A stretch of 64,000 bases of DNA from Bacteroidales bacterium (GCA_024401295.1 JAKSLG010000001.1:1-64000), one strand, 5' to 3'. Positions 45,471-53,851 are shown, counted from the first letter of the stretch. Translations and numbers: made by a program. Notes: generated by a model from the letters alone, not told the origin.

Positions 45471-47258
45471 CTAATTCTTGAATTTGAACACGCTTACAGC
45501 GCGATTCATCTTGTCGATTATCTCTTCCAAATGACGCACGTTTGAAGCAATCTCTTCGGCTCCGGCAGCGTTCTGCTGCGTCACCTGATTTAGGTCGTTT
45601 ATGGCGCTATTCACCTGATTTACACCAGCGTTCTGCTCTACGCTTGCCGTTGCAATCTCCTTGATAAGACTCGCCACACGTGCAATCATCGGTAGCAATT
45701 CGTTGACGATGGCGTTTGCCTGCTCTGTTTCGGCCACACTGAGTGTCGCCGTCTTGTTGATGCCGTCTGCCGTGCTGTATGTCTGATCTGCCAGACGCCC
45801 TACCTCTTTCGCTACAACGGCAAAACCTTTGCCTTGCTCGCCTGCACGGGCCGCCTCAACCGAGGCGTTCAGCGCGAGAATATTCGTCTGCATGACGAGT
45901 TCATTGATGGATTCAATGTTCGACGCAATGTTGCGGATGGCCTCGATACTGTTGTTCGATGCTGTGCCAAGCGAACCGACCTTCTCATTGATGTCTTCGG
46001 CCAAATGGTTGGTCTGAACTGCGTTGTCGGTATTTTGCTGGATGTTGGCGCCCATCTCCTCCATCGAACTTGAAATCTCCTGGAGCGAGGCAGCCTGACT
46101 ATTTGCCGCATCAGACAGGCGGGTCGATGAATCAAGCAGCTGTTTAATTGCTTCGATGAAAACCTCCGATGCTTCGATGACAGGACGGAGCACATCGTTA
46201 ATCTGATGCTTCATCACGTTGATGTCAACTGCCACTTTGTCGATCTCTTCGCATGATTTTGTGCGATCTATATGTACAGTCAAATCACCAGTCGAGATGA
46301 CTGCCACTTTGTCGGAGAGCGAACGTATCGGCTTGACAATGCGGTTGTTGAGCATGCGAATGATGAAGAGGATGAGGAGTGTGATTACAATTGTGAGAAT
46401 CAAGAAGAATAAACGCATTCCGGTAAGAACACGGTTTGTCAGATGTTCATTGAGCTGCTGGAGCATGAGGCCGTTAGGCTTGCCGTTGATGTCGTAGAAC
46501 GGAACGGCTGCAAAATAGCCTTTCTTGCCGTTGAATGTGCTCTTGCCAACCCACGGACGTCCAACCACGTAGCACGAGTCGTGAATCTCTTCTGGTATCT
46601 TTGCGTATGCCGTGTTGATGTCATCTGCTGTTGTCGCAAGGCATTTTTCATTGCTGAAAACATATACTTCGATGCCGTTTTGCATCTTCACGCTGTTGAG
46701 CATTTCGAGGTTTGTTGCAACAAGACCAACGAGAGTGGCCACAGCAAGCGGAGTATGATTCTCGTTGTAGATAATCTCCGAAGCAAATTCGCACATTCCA
46801 CCGCGAATGAAATTGCCACATCCGTGAATGATTTCCTCTCCAGAGCCTTCCTTTAGCTTCTCTGCAATGTTGACGAGTTCCTCGTCAACAAGGTTTTCAT
46901 ACGTTGAACATATGACTTTGCCCTGCAAATCCGTCACGACGTAACCTTCGAGACCTGAGATTTCGAGTGTCCAAGACATCTCGCGTTCGATTTCGCTGAT
47001 GTCGTTTTCCTCAAGAGCTCTGTAGAGTTCGTCATAGTCGATGTTCATTTGTCGAACAGTCTTTGAGAGGCGGACCTGTTTCTCCATGTATGTAACACCG
47101 CTCGATGCCATCTTGTTGCTGATGTCTTCGAGAAGGAAGTTGTCAACGATTTTCCACTGCGTGAAATAGAAGATTACGCATGCGAGGGCTATGAAGCAAG
47201 CCACAATCGTGAAGGGCGCAACTACGAGTGTCCTGATGGTGCTAAGCTTTTTACTCAT
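45471..47258 (-). CDS. Methyl-accepting chemotaxis protein (Cache-type sensor)
   Basis: A 595-residue transmembrane chemoreceptor. An N-terminal helix (about 12-32) is followed by a periplasmic ligand-binding Cache-like domain (about 40-275, [31 protein letters not shown]). A second helix lies at about 280-302, a HAMP domain at about 303-360 ([20 protein letters not shown]) and an MCP signalling hairpin at about 370-595. The tip [20 protein letters not shown] and EVGRLADQT is the CheW/CheA-binding signature. No che genes and no flagellar genes are in the window. Bacteroidales rarely carry chemoreceptors, so its output is uncertain. A -7 box with a near -33 box lies upstream. Confidence 0.93.
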   Translation of the reverse strand: MSKKLSTIRTLVVAPFTIVACFIALACVIFYFTQWKIVDNFLLEDISNKMASSGVTYMEKQVRLSKTVRQMNIDYDELYRALEENDISEIEREMSWTLEISGLEGYVVTDLQGKVICSTYENLVDEELVNIAEKLKEGSGEEIIHGCGNFIRGGMCEFASEIIYNENHTPLAVATLVGLVATNLEMLNSVKMQNGIEVYVFSNEKCLATTADDINTAYAKIPEEIHDSCYVVGRPWVGKSTFNGKKGYFAAVPFYDINGKPNGLMLQQLNEHLTNRVLTGMRLFFLILTIVITLLILFIIRMLNNRIVKPIRSLSDKVAVISTGDLTVHIDRTKSCEEIDKVAVDINVMKHQINDVLRPVIEASEVFIEAIKQLLDSSTRLSDAANSQAASLQEISSSMEEMGANIQQNTDNAVQTNHLAEDINEKVGSLGTASNNSIEAIRNIASNIESINELVMQTNILALNASVEAARAGEQGKGFAVVAKEVGRLADQTYSTADGINKTATLSVAETEQANAIVNELLPMIARVASLIKEIATASVEQNAGVNQVNSAINDLNQVTQQNAAGAEEIASNVRHLEEIIDKMNRAVSVFKFKN

Positions 47259-47365
47259 TGTGTTACATGAATTTATTCGCGTTTAACAATGCAAGTGTGT
47301 TTTCTCTAAAACAAGCAGCATTATGTCTCATTGATTTTGGGCATCCATGAAAACTTGTTTCTGTG

Positions 47366-47396
47366 CAAATATAACTTTTTTTTCGGATAATAGAAA
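47366..47396 (-). promoter_or_regulatory. Promoter of the chemoreceptor gene
   Basis: On the minus strand TTTC (47396-47393), a 19-base spacer and TATATTTG (47373-47366) approach the consensus TTTG-N19-21-TAnnTTTG. The -33 box touches the upstream terminator. Confidence 0.6.
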
Positions 47397-47426
47397 GCGC
47401 CATCTGAGAAAACCTCAGTTGGCGCT
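47396..47426 (-). terminator. Terminator of the 348-residue lipoprotein gene
   Basis: A 13-base inverted repeat with one mismatch (AGCGCCATCTGAG / CTCAGTTGGCGCT) and a 5-base loop; on the minus strand it is followed by TTCTATTAT. It lies between the stop at 47461 and the chemoreceptor promoter. Confidence 0.7.
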
Positions 47427-47460
47427 ATCATTTTTCAATTAATCAGTTCCTGGCTTTTGA

Positions 47461-48507
47461 TTATTTACCGAAAAGGCTGCGGCCTTCGAATGCAATCTTG
47501 TCAACGAGAACGTTGTTCAACCAAGATGTGTTGTTCTTGCCGTCTTCAGCATCTGTGAAGAAATCAGCAGTAACATCCTTGCCGTTTGTAGAAGCCTTGA
47601 TGTAAACTTCGCCAAGGTAAGTCTGGCTTGCGAACTTGATTTCCTTCCACTTGTCGCAGAGTGTTGTAACCTTGCCTTCAGCATCAGTTTCGATGAGTGT
47701 TACGCGGCCGAGTTCCTTGCCACCCTTAGCAGCACCTGCAGCAGCGTTCTTGAGTGATGCCAATGCATTCTTGATGCTTGTCATGTTGAAGCTCTCAACA
47801 TAGCCGTAAACGATAACCTCAATCTTTGTGTTTGCAGGGAGAGTCTGAATGTCCCAAGCGTCGATTGTGCTCTTAGCGTCAGCATTGCCATCAGCAGCAT
47901 CCTTCAAATACTTGTAAATCATAGGAGCCTGAACGTTGAGGCTTACAGCTTTCTTCATGCTGATGTTTGCCATGAGACTTGAAAGATTCTTTGTGAAGAT
48001 AGCCTTGCAAACTGTGCCTGGATTTGCGATGAGGCAGTTGTAGTTGTTTGCATAAGTGCCGTCGATTGGAGTGATCATGTCATACCAGTCGCCGTCTTCC
48101 TTCTCTGGCCATGTAGCAGTGAAACCGCCATACCATGCTTCGTAGATAGCAGGGAAATCGCTGTTGCTGAGAGCTGTCTTTTCAACTGAAACGCTCTCTT
48201 CGCCGTCCTCGCCTTCTTCTGTAACGCCTGTCGCATTGTTGAATGCGTCAACGATAGGGTTTTCTGCAGATGTTCCTGAAACGTAAGTGAATACGTTGAT
48301 GTTGCCATCAGAAAGCATATATGCTGCTGCTCCAAGATTATCTGTGAAGTTAGAGAACATTGTTGGCATTGTCATAACCTGAACATTAGCAGAATAGTCG
48401 CTAACTACGTTACCGCCATTTTCATCATCGCCGTCGTCATCGTGGCAAGCTGTCAAAGAGCAAGCTGCAATTGAGAGACCAAGTGCAAAAATTAAGTGCT
48501 TTTTCAT
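47461..48507 (-). CDS. Lipoprotein of unknown function, possibly DUF4465-like
   Basis: A 348-residue predicted lipoprotein (signal ending SLTACHDD, Cys21) with a very acidic Asp/Glu/Gly tail after the lipid cysteine, usual for surface-exported lipoproteins of Bacteroidetes. The body contains an Ig/jelly-roll pattern: FPAIYEAWYGGFTATW, NTKIEVIVYGYVES, and LYGxxxx-like VYIKASTNGKD. The layout, with a secreted calcium-binding-like beta sandwich of about 200 residues, resembles DUF4465 proteins, but I am not certain. It is preceded by no clear promoter and followed by a terminator at 47396-47426. Confidence 0.65.
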   Translation of the reverse strand: MKKHLIFALGLSIAACSLTACHDDDGDDENGGNVVSDYSANVQVMTMPTMFSNFTDNLGAAAYMLSDGNINVFTYVSGTSAENPIVDAFNNATGVTEEGEDGEESVSVEKTALSNSDFPAIYEAWYGGFTATWPEKEDGDWYDMITPIDGTYANNYNCLIANPGTVCKAIFTKNLSSLMANISMKKAVSLNVQAPMIYKYLKDAADGNADAKSTIDAWDIQTLPANTKIEVIVYGYVESFNMTSIKNALASLKNAAAGAAKGGKELGRVTLIETDAEGKVTTLCDKWKEIKFASQTYLGEVYIKASTNGKDVTADFFTDAEDGKNNTSWLNNVLVDKIAFEGRSLFGK

Positions 48508-48601
48508 TTGTCTATTATTAAATTGGTTTTTGGAGTTTATTACGTGTATGCCGGTTTAATGTTTCGATTCGCATGTACAGAAAGATGGGAAAAACGGCAA
48601 A

Positions 48602-48634
48602 ACGACGAGTCGGCACTTTCGGCTGGCTCGTCGT
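48602..48634 (-). terminator. Terminator of the 63-residue small-protein gene
   Basis: A 10-base stem with one G-U pair (ACGACGAGTC / GGCTCGTCGT) and a 13-base loop; on the minus strand it is followed by TTTGCCGTTTTT. It lies 54 bases after the stop at 48688. Confidence 0.7.
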
Positions 48635-48687
48635 ATTTGTATCTTTTACACTCTCGCGGCAATTGTCGTGAGTATCAGAAAAACGCA

Positions 48688-48879
48688 TTAGAAAATCACT
48701 GGCGCGTCGCGTCGCTGATAATCGGCGTTTGGCAAATTAAATTTGCCGGTGCATGCATACTCAAAGAACGGTTCTTCTTTAGTAACTTTTGGTTCGTCGT
48801 TTTTTGCGACAACCTTTCCTGTTGGGTTGAAGAAGATGATTTCATCTTTCTTACCCTTGTAAGTGTAACCTTTGTTCAT
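48688..48879 (-). CDS. Small protein of unknown function (63 residues)
   Basis: A 63-residue soluble protein starting MNKGYTYKGKKDEI and ending DAPVIF. It has no signal peptide, membrane helix or recognised motif. Strong support for a real gene comes from its own signals: a -33/-7 promoter at 48904-48934 and a terminator at 48602-48634. An in-frame ATG at 48891 would add four residues, but it would leave a leader of only about 6 bases, so 48879 is preferred. It is monocistronic. YTYKGKKDEIIFFNPTGKVV looks like a short beta-hairpin, but no fold can be named. Confidence 0.6.
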   Translation of the reverse strand: MNKGYTYKGKKDEIIFFNPTGKVVAKNDEPKVTKEEPFFEYACTGKFNLPNADYQRRDAPVIF

Positions 48880-48903
48880 AGCATTTCCCATTACTGATTT
48901 CTA

Positions 48904-48934
48904 CAAACCTAGGCTTTTGTTTCGGAAAAAGCAA
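48904..48934 (-). promoter_or_regulatory. Promoter of the small-protein gene
   Basis: On the minus strand TTG (48934-48932), a 20-base spacer and TAGGTTTG (48911-48904) fit the Bacteroidetes promoter. The spacer contains a GCTTTT / AAAAGC inverted repeat (48913-48932). Confidence 0.65.
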
Positions 48935-49013
48935 TTTTATCGACGGCAAAAATCGATTTTTATGTTGCGTAACATATTGAGTGCGTGGATTGTTTCACTT
49001 TATGAAGTGATTG

Positions 49014-49325
49014 TCAGTCCTTTTCGTCATAACTACTGTCATATTTGCGCTTAGGGTTTCTTGGAAACCATCCTTTGCGCACTCGTTCGCGCTGTTCGTA
49101 TATCTCGAGAATCGACCAGAAGCATGAAAATGAAATGACGCCAAGCACGGCCGAGGCCATGATCGACTCGGCATAGAGCGACCATATTCCGGCACCGATG
49201 CCGCACAGCAGGAAAACCCACCAGCATTTCACGCCAAAATAGTACTCGCCTTTGATGACCAGCGGGTGGAACAGGCCTATTACAAGAAAGGTGACAAGAC
49301 CGAGAATGAGTCCTTCGTAGTTCAT
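49014..49325 (-). CDS. DUF4491 family membrane protein
   Basis: A 103-residue inner-membrane protein with three hydrophobic helices (about 4-24, 33-48, 54-72) and a basic cytosolic tail. The stretches GLFHPLVIKGEYYFGVKCWW and RKGWFPRNPKRK are the family signature. Function is unknown. It is divergent from the acyltransferase gene and lies in its own transcript with a -7 box at 49340-49347, 14 bases upstream of the start codon. Confidence 0.85.
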   Translation of the reverse strand: MNYEGLILGLVTFLVIGLFHPLVIKGEYYFGVKCWWVFLLCGIGAGIWSLYAESIMASAVLGVISFSCFWSILEIYEQRERVRKGWFPRNPKRKYDSSYDEKD

Positions 49326-49339
49326 TGATTATTTTTTTG

Positions 49340-49347
49340 CAAAAATA
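49340..49347 (-). promoter_or_regulatory. -7 box of the DUF4491 gene
   Basis: On the minus strand TATTTTTG matches TAnnTTTG. Confidence 0.5.
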
Positions 49348-49410
49348 CGTTTTTTGCGCCTAATCCGAATTTCGGAGCTTTATTTTTCCTCTTTTAAATT
49401 CTTTATTGTT

Positions 49411-49418
49411 TATATTTG
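49411..49418 (+). promoter_or_regulatory. -7 box of the acyltransferase gene
   Basis: TATATTTG matches TAnnTTTG and lies 51 bases before the ATG at 49470, back to back with the minus-strand box at 49340-49347. Confidence 0.5.
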
Positions 49419-49469
49419 CGCCGTTATAGGCAATCTGTGGGTTGTCATATATATAAAATGTAAGAAACT

Positions 49470-50618
49470 ATGACAGAAAATATAGATTTTGAAGAAATCC
49501 GTCCGTTCAACGACGATGAGGTGAGTGCCGTAATCAATTCGCTCTGCAATGAGCCTTATTTCTTGCGCATCTTGCCAGCACTTTTCCCATCGACTCCAAT
49601 CGATGCTGTCGTTGCCAAGCTGAGAACCGTCAAGTCTATCGAGACGTGGCAGGAGGATTTCATCATTCCTTTCCTTAATAATGTCATAGCCAATTCAACA
49701 GACGGATTGACTGCTTCGGGCATTGAAAATCTTGATCCGGAGAAGAGCTATCTGTTCATAACCAACCATCGCGATATCGTTCTCGACTCGGCATTCCTCA
49801 ATGTCAAGCTCCACGAGAAGGGATTCAAGACAACGGAAATCGGCATTGGCGACAATTTGCTGATTTATGACTGGATCACAGATGTAGTGAAGCTCAACAA
49901 GTCGTTCATCGTAAAGCGTGGATTGCCTGTTCGTCAGATGATGGAGGCTTCGGGCACTCTGTCGGCATTTATCCGCTATTCAATCACGCAGCAGCATCAG
50001 AATATTTGGCTCGCACAGCGCGAAGGCCGTTCGAAAGACGGCAACGACCAGACTCAGGGTTCCGTTCTCAAGATGCTTAATCTCAGCGGCAAATCGCAGT
50101 CGATGGTCGAGAACATTAAGGAACTCAATGTCGTGCCGGTGTCAATTTCATACGAATATGACCCTTGCGACTATCTGAAGGCATATCAGTTCCAGCAGAA
50201 GCGCGACAATCCGGAATACAAGAAGTCGCAGAAAGAGGATTTGACTCACATGACAATGGGCATCACAGGCAAGAAGGGCCGCATTCACTTCTCGTTCGGT
50301 ACGCCTATCAGCGAGAGTCTTGACTCAATCACCGATCCGAACAAGAATGTTCAGGTTCAGGCCATTGCTGAGATCATTGATGCTCAGATATATAAGAATT
50401 ACCACATGTGGCCGGGCAATTATGTTGCCTATGACATGCTTGAAAAGAGCGATCGTTTCCGCAGTCTCTATACAGATGACGAAAAGAAGGCTTTCCTCCA
50501 CTATATCAACGAGCATGTCTTCAGACTTGAGGATCCAGATAGCGATTTCATCTACGATACAATCTTGAAGATGTATGCCAATCCGGTCTATAACTATATC
50601 AAGGCACAGCAGCCGTAA
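49470..50618 (+). CDS. 1-acyl-glycerol-3-phosphate acyltransferase family protein
   Basis: A 382-residue PlsC-type acyltransferase. The catalytic motif reads NHRDIVLD, with H100 and D106; here five residues separate histidine and aspartate, one more than the canonical HxxxxD, a spacing shared by a Bacteroidetes subgroup as far as I recall. LAQREGRSKDGND is the phosphate-binding EGxRS-type motif, and VVPVSISYEYDPCDY is the third block. It would acylate lysophosphatidate or a related lipid at the membrane, although no membrane helix is present. It starts after a -7 box, and its 3-prime end overlaps the next gene by 44 bases in another frame. Confidence 0.85.
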   Translation: MTENIDFEEIRPFNDDEVSAVINSLCNEPYFLRILPALFPSTPIDAVVAKLRTVKSIETWQEDFIIPFLNNVIANSTDGLTASGIENLDPEKSYLFITNHRDIVLDSAFLNVKLHEKGFKTTEIGIGDNLLIYDWITDVVKLNKSFIVKRGLPVRQMMEASGTLSAFIRYSITQQHQNIWLAQREGRSKDGNDQTQGSVLKMLNLSGKSQSMVENIKELNVVPVSISYEYDPCDYLKAYQFQQKRDNPEYKKSQKEDLTHMTMGITGKKGRIHFSFGTPISESLDSITDPNKNVQVQAIAEIIDAQIYKNYHMWPGNYVAYDMLEKSDRFRSLYTDDEKKAFLHYINEHVFRLEDPDSDFIYDTILKMYANPVYNYIKAQQP

Positions 50619-51816
50619 ATTCCTGCTGTTTGCTGTCGTGCTTCTTTCGGCTGTTGTCGCTCGTGCGCAGCAGCTGTCGTTTCTCGATGCAGAGACGGGA
50701 CGCATGATGGCCTTGACCGACCAGAATCAGTATTCGTATGAGCATGGCCTTTGGCTCGAACGCGCCAAGACTGTTGCCGAAAATGCCACGGTTGCCGAGC
50801 TCGATACTTTTGAGGGAGAGCATCTTCACAAAATTCTTTTTCCGTCGATTTCGACGGCAATCCTTTATTCAATAAGGCCAAACGGCAACTCTGCAACGAT
50901 CGATTGGATTGCTCGCAGACATGGCGAACGTGCGCAGACTTGCGTTTTCACGGATAATGTGCCGCTCGATCTCGTTGCGACAAAGCATATTGTGCGTCCG
51001 ACAGTTTTTCATGATATGCTGGGCTTTGAGATAGCCGATTCAATCACAGGCAAGCGTCTGTGGTGGATGCCAGATGTTTTGATCAGACTTTATTTTGAGA
51101 CGGTTTCCGACATCAGAGCCTTGCCCGATGACAAGGCACGAGTTGAATATATGCTTTTTCAGCGTCTGCGTCTGTTCTTCGGAAGTACCGATGAGGCTTT
51201 GACGCTTGACGTGTCGACTTTGCCGCGACTCTATTCGGTGACAAGTGCCGATAATAAGGTGAGGGTTCTGACGTATATGTCTGTCATGCCCGACATGACG
51301 TCGCATTGCTATGGCCTCGCCATCAAACGCCGGGAAAATGGCGAAATAGACATCTTCGATCTGACTGACATGAGTGACGAGATGAAGAATCCGGAGCGAA
51401 GCAAGCTTCAGAATTCAAAATGGTATGGAGCTGTCTATTATGAGATGATTGAGACGAAATTCAACAAGACTACATATTATACTTTGCTCGGATTCAAGTC
51501 GAACGATGGTCTTGTAAAGACTCGCGTGATTGATGTGTTGTGGTTCAACGGCAAGAAGTGCATGTTTGGTGCACCGATTTTTGAGCACGAGAAGGCGACT
51601 TATTGCAGACGTGTTTTCCGCTATTCGGCCGGTGCCAATATGATGCTTCGATATAGCGAGAAGGGTAAGTCGTTGATTTTTGATCATTTGTCGCCAAGCA
51701 ATTCGATGTTTATTGGCGAGTATGAGTTCTATGGTCCGGATTTCAGCTATGAGAGCTATCTGCGCACTTCAAAGTGCTGGCAATATAAGGACGATGTGGA
51801 TAATAATCTCTATTGA
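50575..51816 (+). CDS. Secreted protein of unknown function, overlapping the acyltransferase gene
   Basis: A 413-residue exported protein without recognised domains. The signal peptide needs the ATG at 50575 (hydrophobic stretch KFLLFAVVLLSAVVARA, cleavage near ARAQ), so the gene must overlap the acyltransferase by 44 bases; no ATG exists downstream before the signal. The body is beta-rich and shows many Tyr, Trp and Asp residues, for example KWYGAVYYEMIETKF, and ends in a WQYKDDVDNNLY tail. It is not a lipoprotein and lacks a type IX sorting domain. It may be a periplasmic partner of the acyltransferase. Confidence 0.75.
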   Translation: MPIRSITISRHSSRKFLLFAVVLLSAVVARAQQLSFLDAETGRMMALTDQNQYSYEHGLWLERAKTVAENATVAELDTFEGEHLHKILFPSISTAILYSIRPNGNSATIDWIARRHGERAQTCVFTDNVPLDLVATKHIVRPTVFHDMLGFEIADSITGKRLWWMPDVLIRLYFETVSDIRALPDDKARVEYMLFQRLRLFFGSTDEALTLDVSTLPRLYSVTSADNKVRVLTYMSVMPDMTSHCYGLAIKRRENGEIDIFDLTDMSDEMKNPERSKLQNSKWYGAVYYEMIETKFNKTTYYTLLGFKSNDGLVKTRVIDVLWFNGKKCMFGAPIFEHEKATYCRRVFRYSAGANMMLRYSEKGKSLIFDHLSPSNSMFIGEYEFYGPDFSYESYLRTSKCWQYKDDVDNNLY

Positions 51817-51860
51817 TTCTGTGGCTTTTTCTTGATTTTTATGATGGTTGCCATGTCTAT

Positions 51861-52005
51861 GGCGACTTGTCTGGCCTCTGTTTCGCTGGGGGAGATGGAC
51901 TGGGAGCTGGTTCGTCCAACGGCGCTGAACGGAGCGGAGACGGCCAGTGAGGGGGGGGCGGAAGTGACGCCGCAGGCGGCCGAAGCGAGGGGGAGACTTC
52001 CCACT
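51861..52005. other. GC-rich island between the secreted unknown and the OMP gene
   Basis: A 145-base block of unusual composition: 71 of 100 bases at 51901-52000 are G or C, against a background that by eye is in the mid-40s percent. It contains an eight-base run of G, GCCGC/GCGGC palindromic halves and several G-tracts with G-quadruplex potential. A short frame exists on each strand, neither with protein-like features. It ends abruptly at the terminator of the OMP gene. It may be a dispersed repeat or structured RNA. Confidence 0.55.
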
Positions 52006-52008
52006 CAC

Positions 52009-52044
52009 AAAAAAAATCCCGCCAAGAGGGAACTCTCAGCGGGA
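52009..52044 (-). terminator. Terminator of the outer-membrane barrel gene
   Basis: An interrupted inverted repeat (TCCCGC... / ...GCGGGA with inner GAGAG/CTCTT pairing) at 52017-52044 is followed on the minus strand by eight U residues (52016-52009). It lies 35 bases after the stop at 52080. Confidence 0.8.
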
Positions 52045-52079
52045 AGTGTATGAAGCGCGATTTCAGATCGCGATGTTTC

Positions 52080-52700
52080 TTAGAACTTGAAAGTTACACC
52101 GAGTGCAACATATGCGAAGCGGTCCCAAGTAGTTTCGAGGTTGAAACCGAATGCGCTAGAAACCATGTAGCGAGCACCAACGAAGAGGCGAGGCTCGATG
52201 AAGTTGACGTCTGTGTCGTCGGCCTTAGTCTCAACGCCGTTAACAGAGTACTTCCAAGTGAAGTTGTCGATATCGACGAAGCAGAAAGTGAGACCACCGT
52301 AAGTGTCGAATGCAGGTGTGAACTGATAGTGGAACACGCCACGAGTAGCGATGCGGATACGAGTAGCGATTGTCTTGTCAACCATCTCGATGCCGTTGTC
52401 TTTGTATTCGTATTTGTCGCGACCGAAACCGAGACCGATCTGTGCACCAACGCCGATAGAAGCCTTTCCGTTGATCATGCCATCGATGATGCCATATTCA
52501 CCAGAGAGACCGATAGAGTGCTGGAAGATGTTGTCGTCGAACTTGTGTCCGTCAAAAGAGTTGAACGAACCCATACCGTAGTCGAGGTTGAAGGCGAGGT
52601 CGCCTTTGTTGAATTTTGCATTATTCTGCGCATTAACTTCAGTAGTCAATGCGAATGCAGCGATGAAAAGTGCTGCAATAGAAAGAATGTACTTTTTCAT
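52080..52700 (-). CDS. Outer-membrane beta-barrel protein (porin/OmpA-barrel-like)
   Basis: A 206-residue outer-membrane protein with a signal peptide (about 1-24, ending VNAQ). The mature part shows alternating hydrophobic and polar strands (GDLAFNLDYGMGSF, FQHSIGLSGEYGI, GARYMVSSAFGFNLETTWDRF) and ends with an aromatic C-terminal residue after VTFKF, the beta-signal for barrel assembly. It looks like an eight-stranded Omp_b-brl_2-type barrel. ATG 52700 is chosen over a longer frame to 52739 because the -7 box lies at 52726-52733. Monocistronic. Confidence 0.85.
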   Translation of the reverse strand: MKKYILSIAALFIAAFALTTEVNAQNNAKFNKGDLAFNLDYGMGSFNSFDGHKFDDNIFQHSIGLSGEYGIIDGMINGKASIGVGAQIGLGFGRDKYEYKDNGIEMVDKTIATRIRIATRGVFHYQFTPAFDTYGGLTFCFVDIDNFTWKYSVNGVETKADDTDVNFIEPRLFVGARYMVSSAFGFNLETTWDRFAYVALGVTFKF

Positions 52701-52725
52701 ATCTGTAAGATGTTTGATTTTTGTG

Positions 52726-52733
52726 CAAAGGTA
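52726..52733 (-). promoter_or_regulatory. -7 box of the outer-membrane barrel gene
   Basis: On the minus strand TACCTTTG matches TAnnTTTG, 25 bases upstream of the ATG at 52700. Confidence 0.55.
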
Positions 52734-52788
52734 GTACATGTCGTTGAAAGTTCGCTTTTATTTGTGTTAACAGAACAAAAATGTTGGC

Positions 52789-52796
52789 TAACTTTG
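52789..52796 (+). promoter_or_regulatory. -7 box of the radical SAM gene
   Basis: TAACTTTG matches TAnnTTTG, 16 bases before the ATG at 52813. A TTTG lies 24 bases further upstream, slightly wider than the usual spacing. Confidence 0.5.
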
Positions 52797-52812
52797 CCGA
52801 AAAATTGAGTAA

Positions 52813-53589
52813 ATGTCAACATTCCTCTTTGATAAAACAATATTTGGTCCCATACGCAGCCGTCGTCTGGGCATATCGCTAGGCGTGAATCTGCTTCCAA
52901 ACGATCGTAAGATATGTTCCTTTGACTGTCTGTACTGTGAATGTGGATTTGGCCAAAAAAGCAGCGATTTTGCACGCATGCCAAAGCGCGATGAGGTTAA
53001 GGAACAGTTGCGTGCGAAATTGACAGAGATGAAGAACGAAGGAGAATTGCCAGACGTAATTACTTTCGCGGGCAATGGCGAGCCAACGCTTCATCCGGAT
53101 TTTGCAGGCGTGATAGACGACACAATCGCCTTGCGCAATGAGTTCTGTCCTTCGGCACGCGTTGCCGTGCTTTCGAACGCTTCACGCTTGGGCGAAAAGC
53201 GTGTTGTCGAAGCATTGCGTAAAGTTGATGACAACATATTGAAAATAGACTCGGCATTTGACAAGACTGCCATCATGCTCGACAGGCCGAACTATGCCTA
53301 TAGCGTTGAGAAAGTCATCGAACAAACGGGGCAGTTCGCAGATAACATGGTAATTCAGACGATGTTTGTCAAATGGTCGGAAAATGGTTGCAGCTACGAC
53401 AATTCGACAGATGAAGAGGTTGAAGCATGGCTCAGTTGCTTGCGTCGCATCAATCCTCCACGAGTCATGATTTACACAATTGACCGCGATACGCCACATC
53501 GGGATATGCAGAAGGTTGCACCAGAACGCCTTGATGCCATAGCTGTCCGTGCACGTGAGATTGTTGGTAATGTCTCCGTTTCGTATTGA
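52813..53589 (+). CDS. Radical SAM protein (COG0731-like)
   Basis: A 258-residue radical S-adenosylmethionine enzyme. The iron-sulfur cluster motif is CSFDCLYC (C35, C39, C42), preceded by RSRRLGISLGVNLLP. The glycine-rich SAM site GNGEPTLHP follows at about 85-93. The compact layout and the early CxxxCxxC suit the wyosine/molybdopterin-like COG0731 group, but the reaction is not assigned. It has its own -7 box and a terminator, so it is monocistronic. Confidence 0.88.
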   Translation: MSTFLFDKTIFGPIRSRRLGISLGVNLLPNDRKICSFDCLYCECGFGQKSSDFARMPKRDEVKEQLRAKLTEMKNEGELPDVITFAGNGEPTLHPDFAGVIDDTIALRNEFCPSARVAVLSNASRLGEKRVVEALRKVDDNILKIDSAFDKTAIMLDRPNYAYSVEKVIEQTGQFADNMVIQTMFVKWSENGCSYDNSTDEEVEAWLSCLRRINPPRVMIYTIDRDTPHRDMQKVAPERLDAIAVRAREIVGNVSVSY

Positions 53590-53622
53590 TAAAAGGCAGA
53601 TAACCTCCATTTATATATATGT

Positions 53623-53651
53623 AGCCGTCCGATTTCTGGGCGGCTTTTTTA
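53623..53651 (+). terminator. Terminator of the radical SAM gene
   Basis: An 8-base-pair stem (AGCCGTCC / GGGCGGCT, one G-U pair) with a 7-base loop and a run of seven T residues ending near 53651. Confidence 0.85.
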
Positions 53652-53741
53652 TTCTTATGTCATTTATTCTGCAAAAGGAGATAAAATCGGCATGTTTTAG
53701 AATAATATTCTACTAAACACAGAAAAACATAGTTTAATCAC

Positions 53742-53760
53742 CTATCTTCTTAAAAGATAG
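53742..53760. repeat. Inverted repeat upstream of metY, possible operator
   Basis: A perfect 7-base inverted repeat CTATCTT-N5-AAGATAG lies immediately before a TTTG (53763-53766) and the -7 box at 53783-53790. It may bind a repressor or activator of metY. No SAM or other known riboswitch motif was recognised here. Confidence 0.4.
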
Positions 53761-53782
53761 TGTTTGAATAATCTATATGTTG

Positions 53783-53790
53783 TAGTTTTG
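53783..53790 (+). promoter_or_regulatory. -7 box of metY
   Basis: TAGTTTTG matches TAnnTTTG, 61 bases before the ATG. TTTG at 53763-53766 is 16 bases upstream, slightly short for a -33 box, as is often seen in regulated promoters. Confidence 0.5.
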
Positions 53791-53851
53791 CATTGTCGGA
53801 AATCGACAAACAAACGAGAAAATTGTCAAACAAAAAAATATACGTAGCATT

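Noticed and set aside
45471..47258. The chemoreceptor as a flagellar chemotaxis locus
   Set aside because: No che or fli genes are adjacent, so only an orphan receptor can be claimed.
51832..52053. Short frames on both strands across the GC-rich island
   Set aside because: Composition-driven; both run into the terminator and neither has a signal or domain. The island itself is kept as a finding.
53701..53851. SAM-type riboswitch in front of metY
   Set aside because: No conserved SAM-I, SAM-II or SAM-IV motif could be traced; only the short palindrome and promoter elements are visible.
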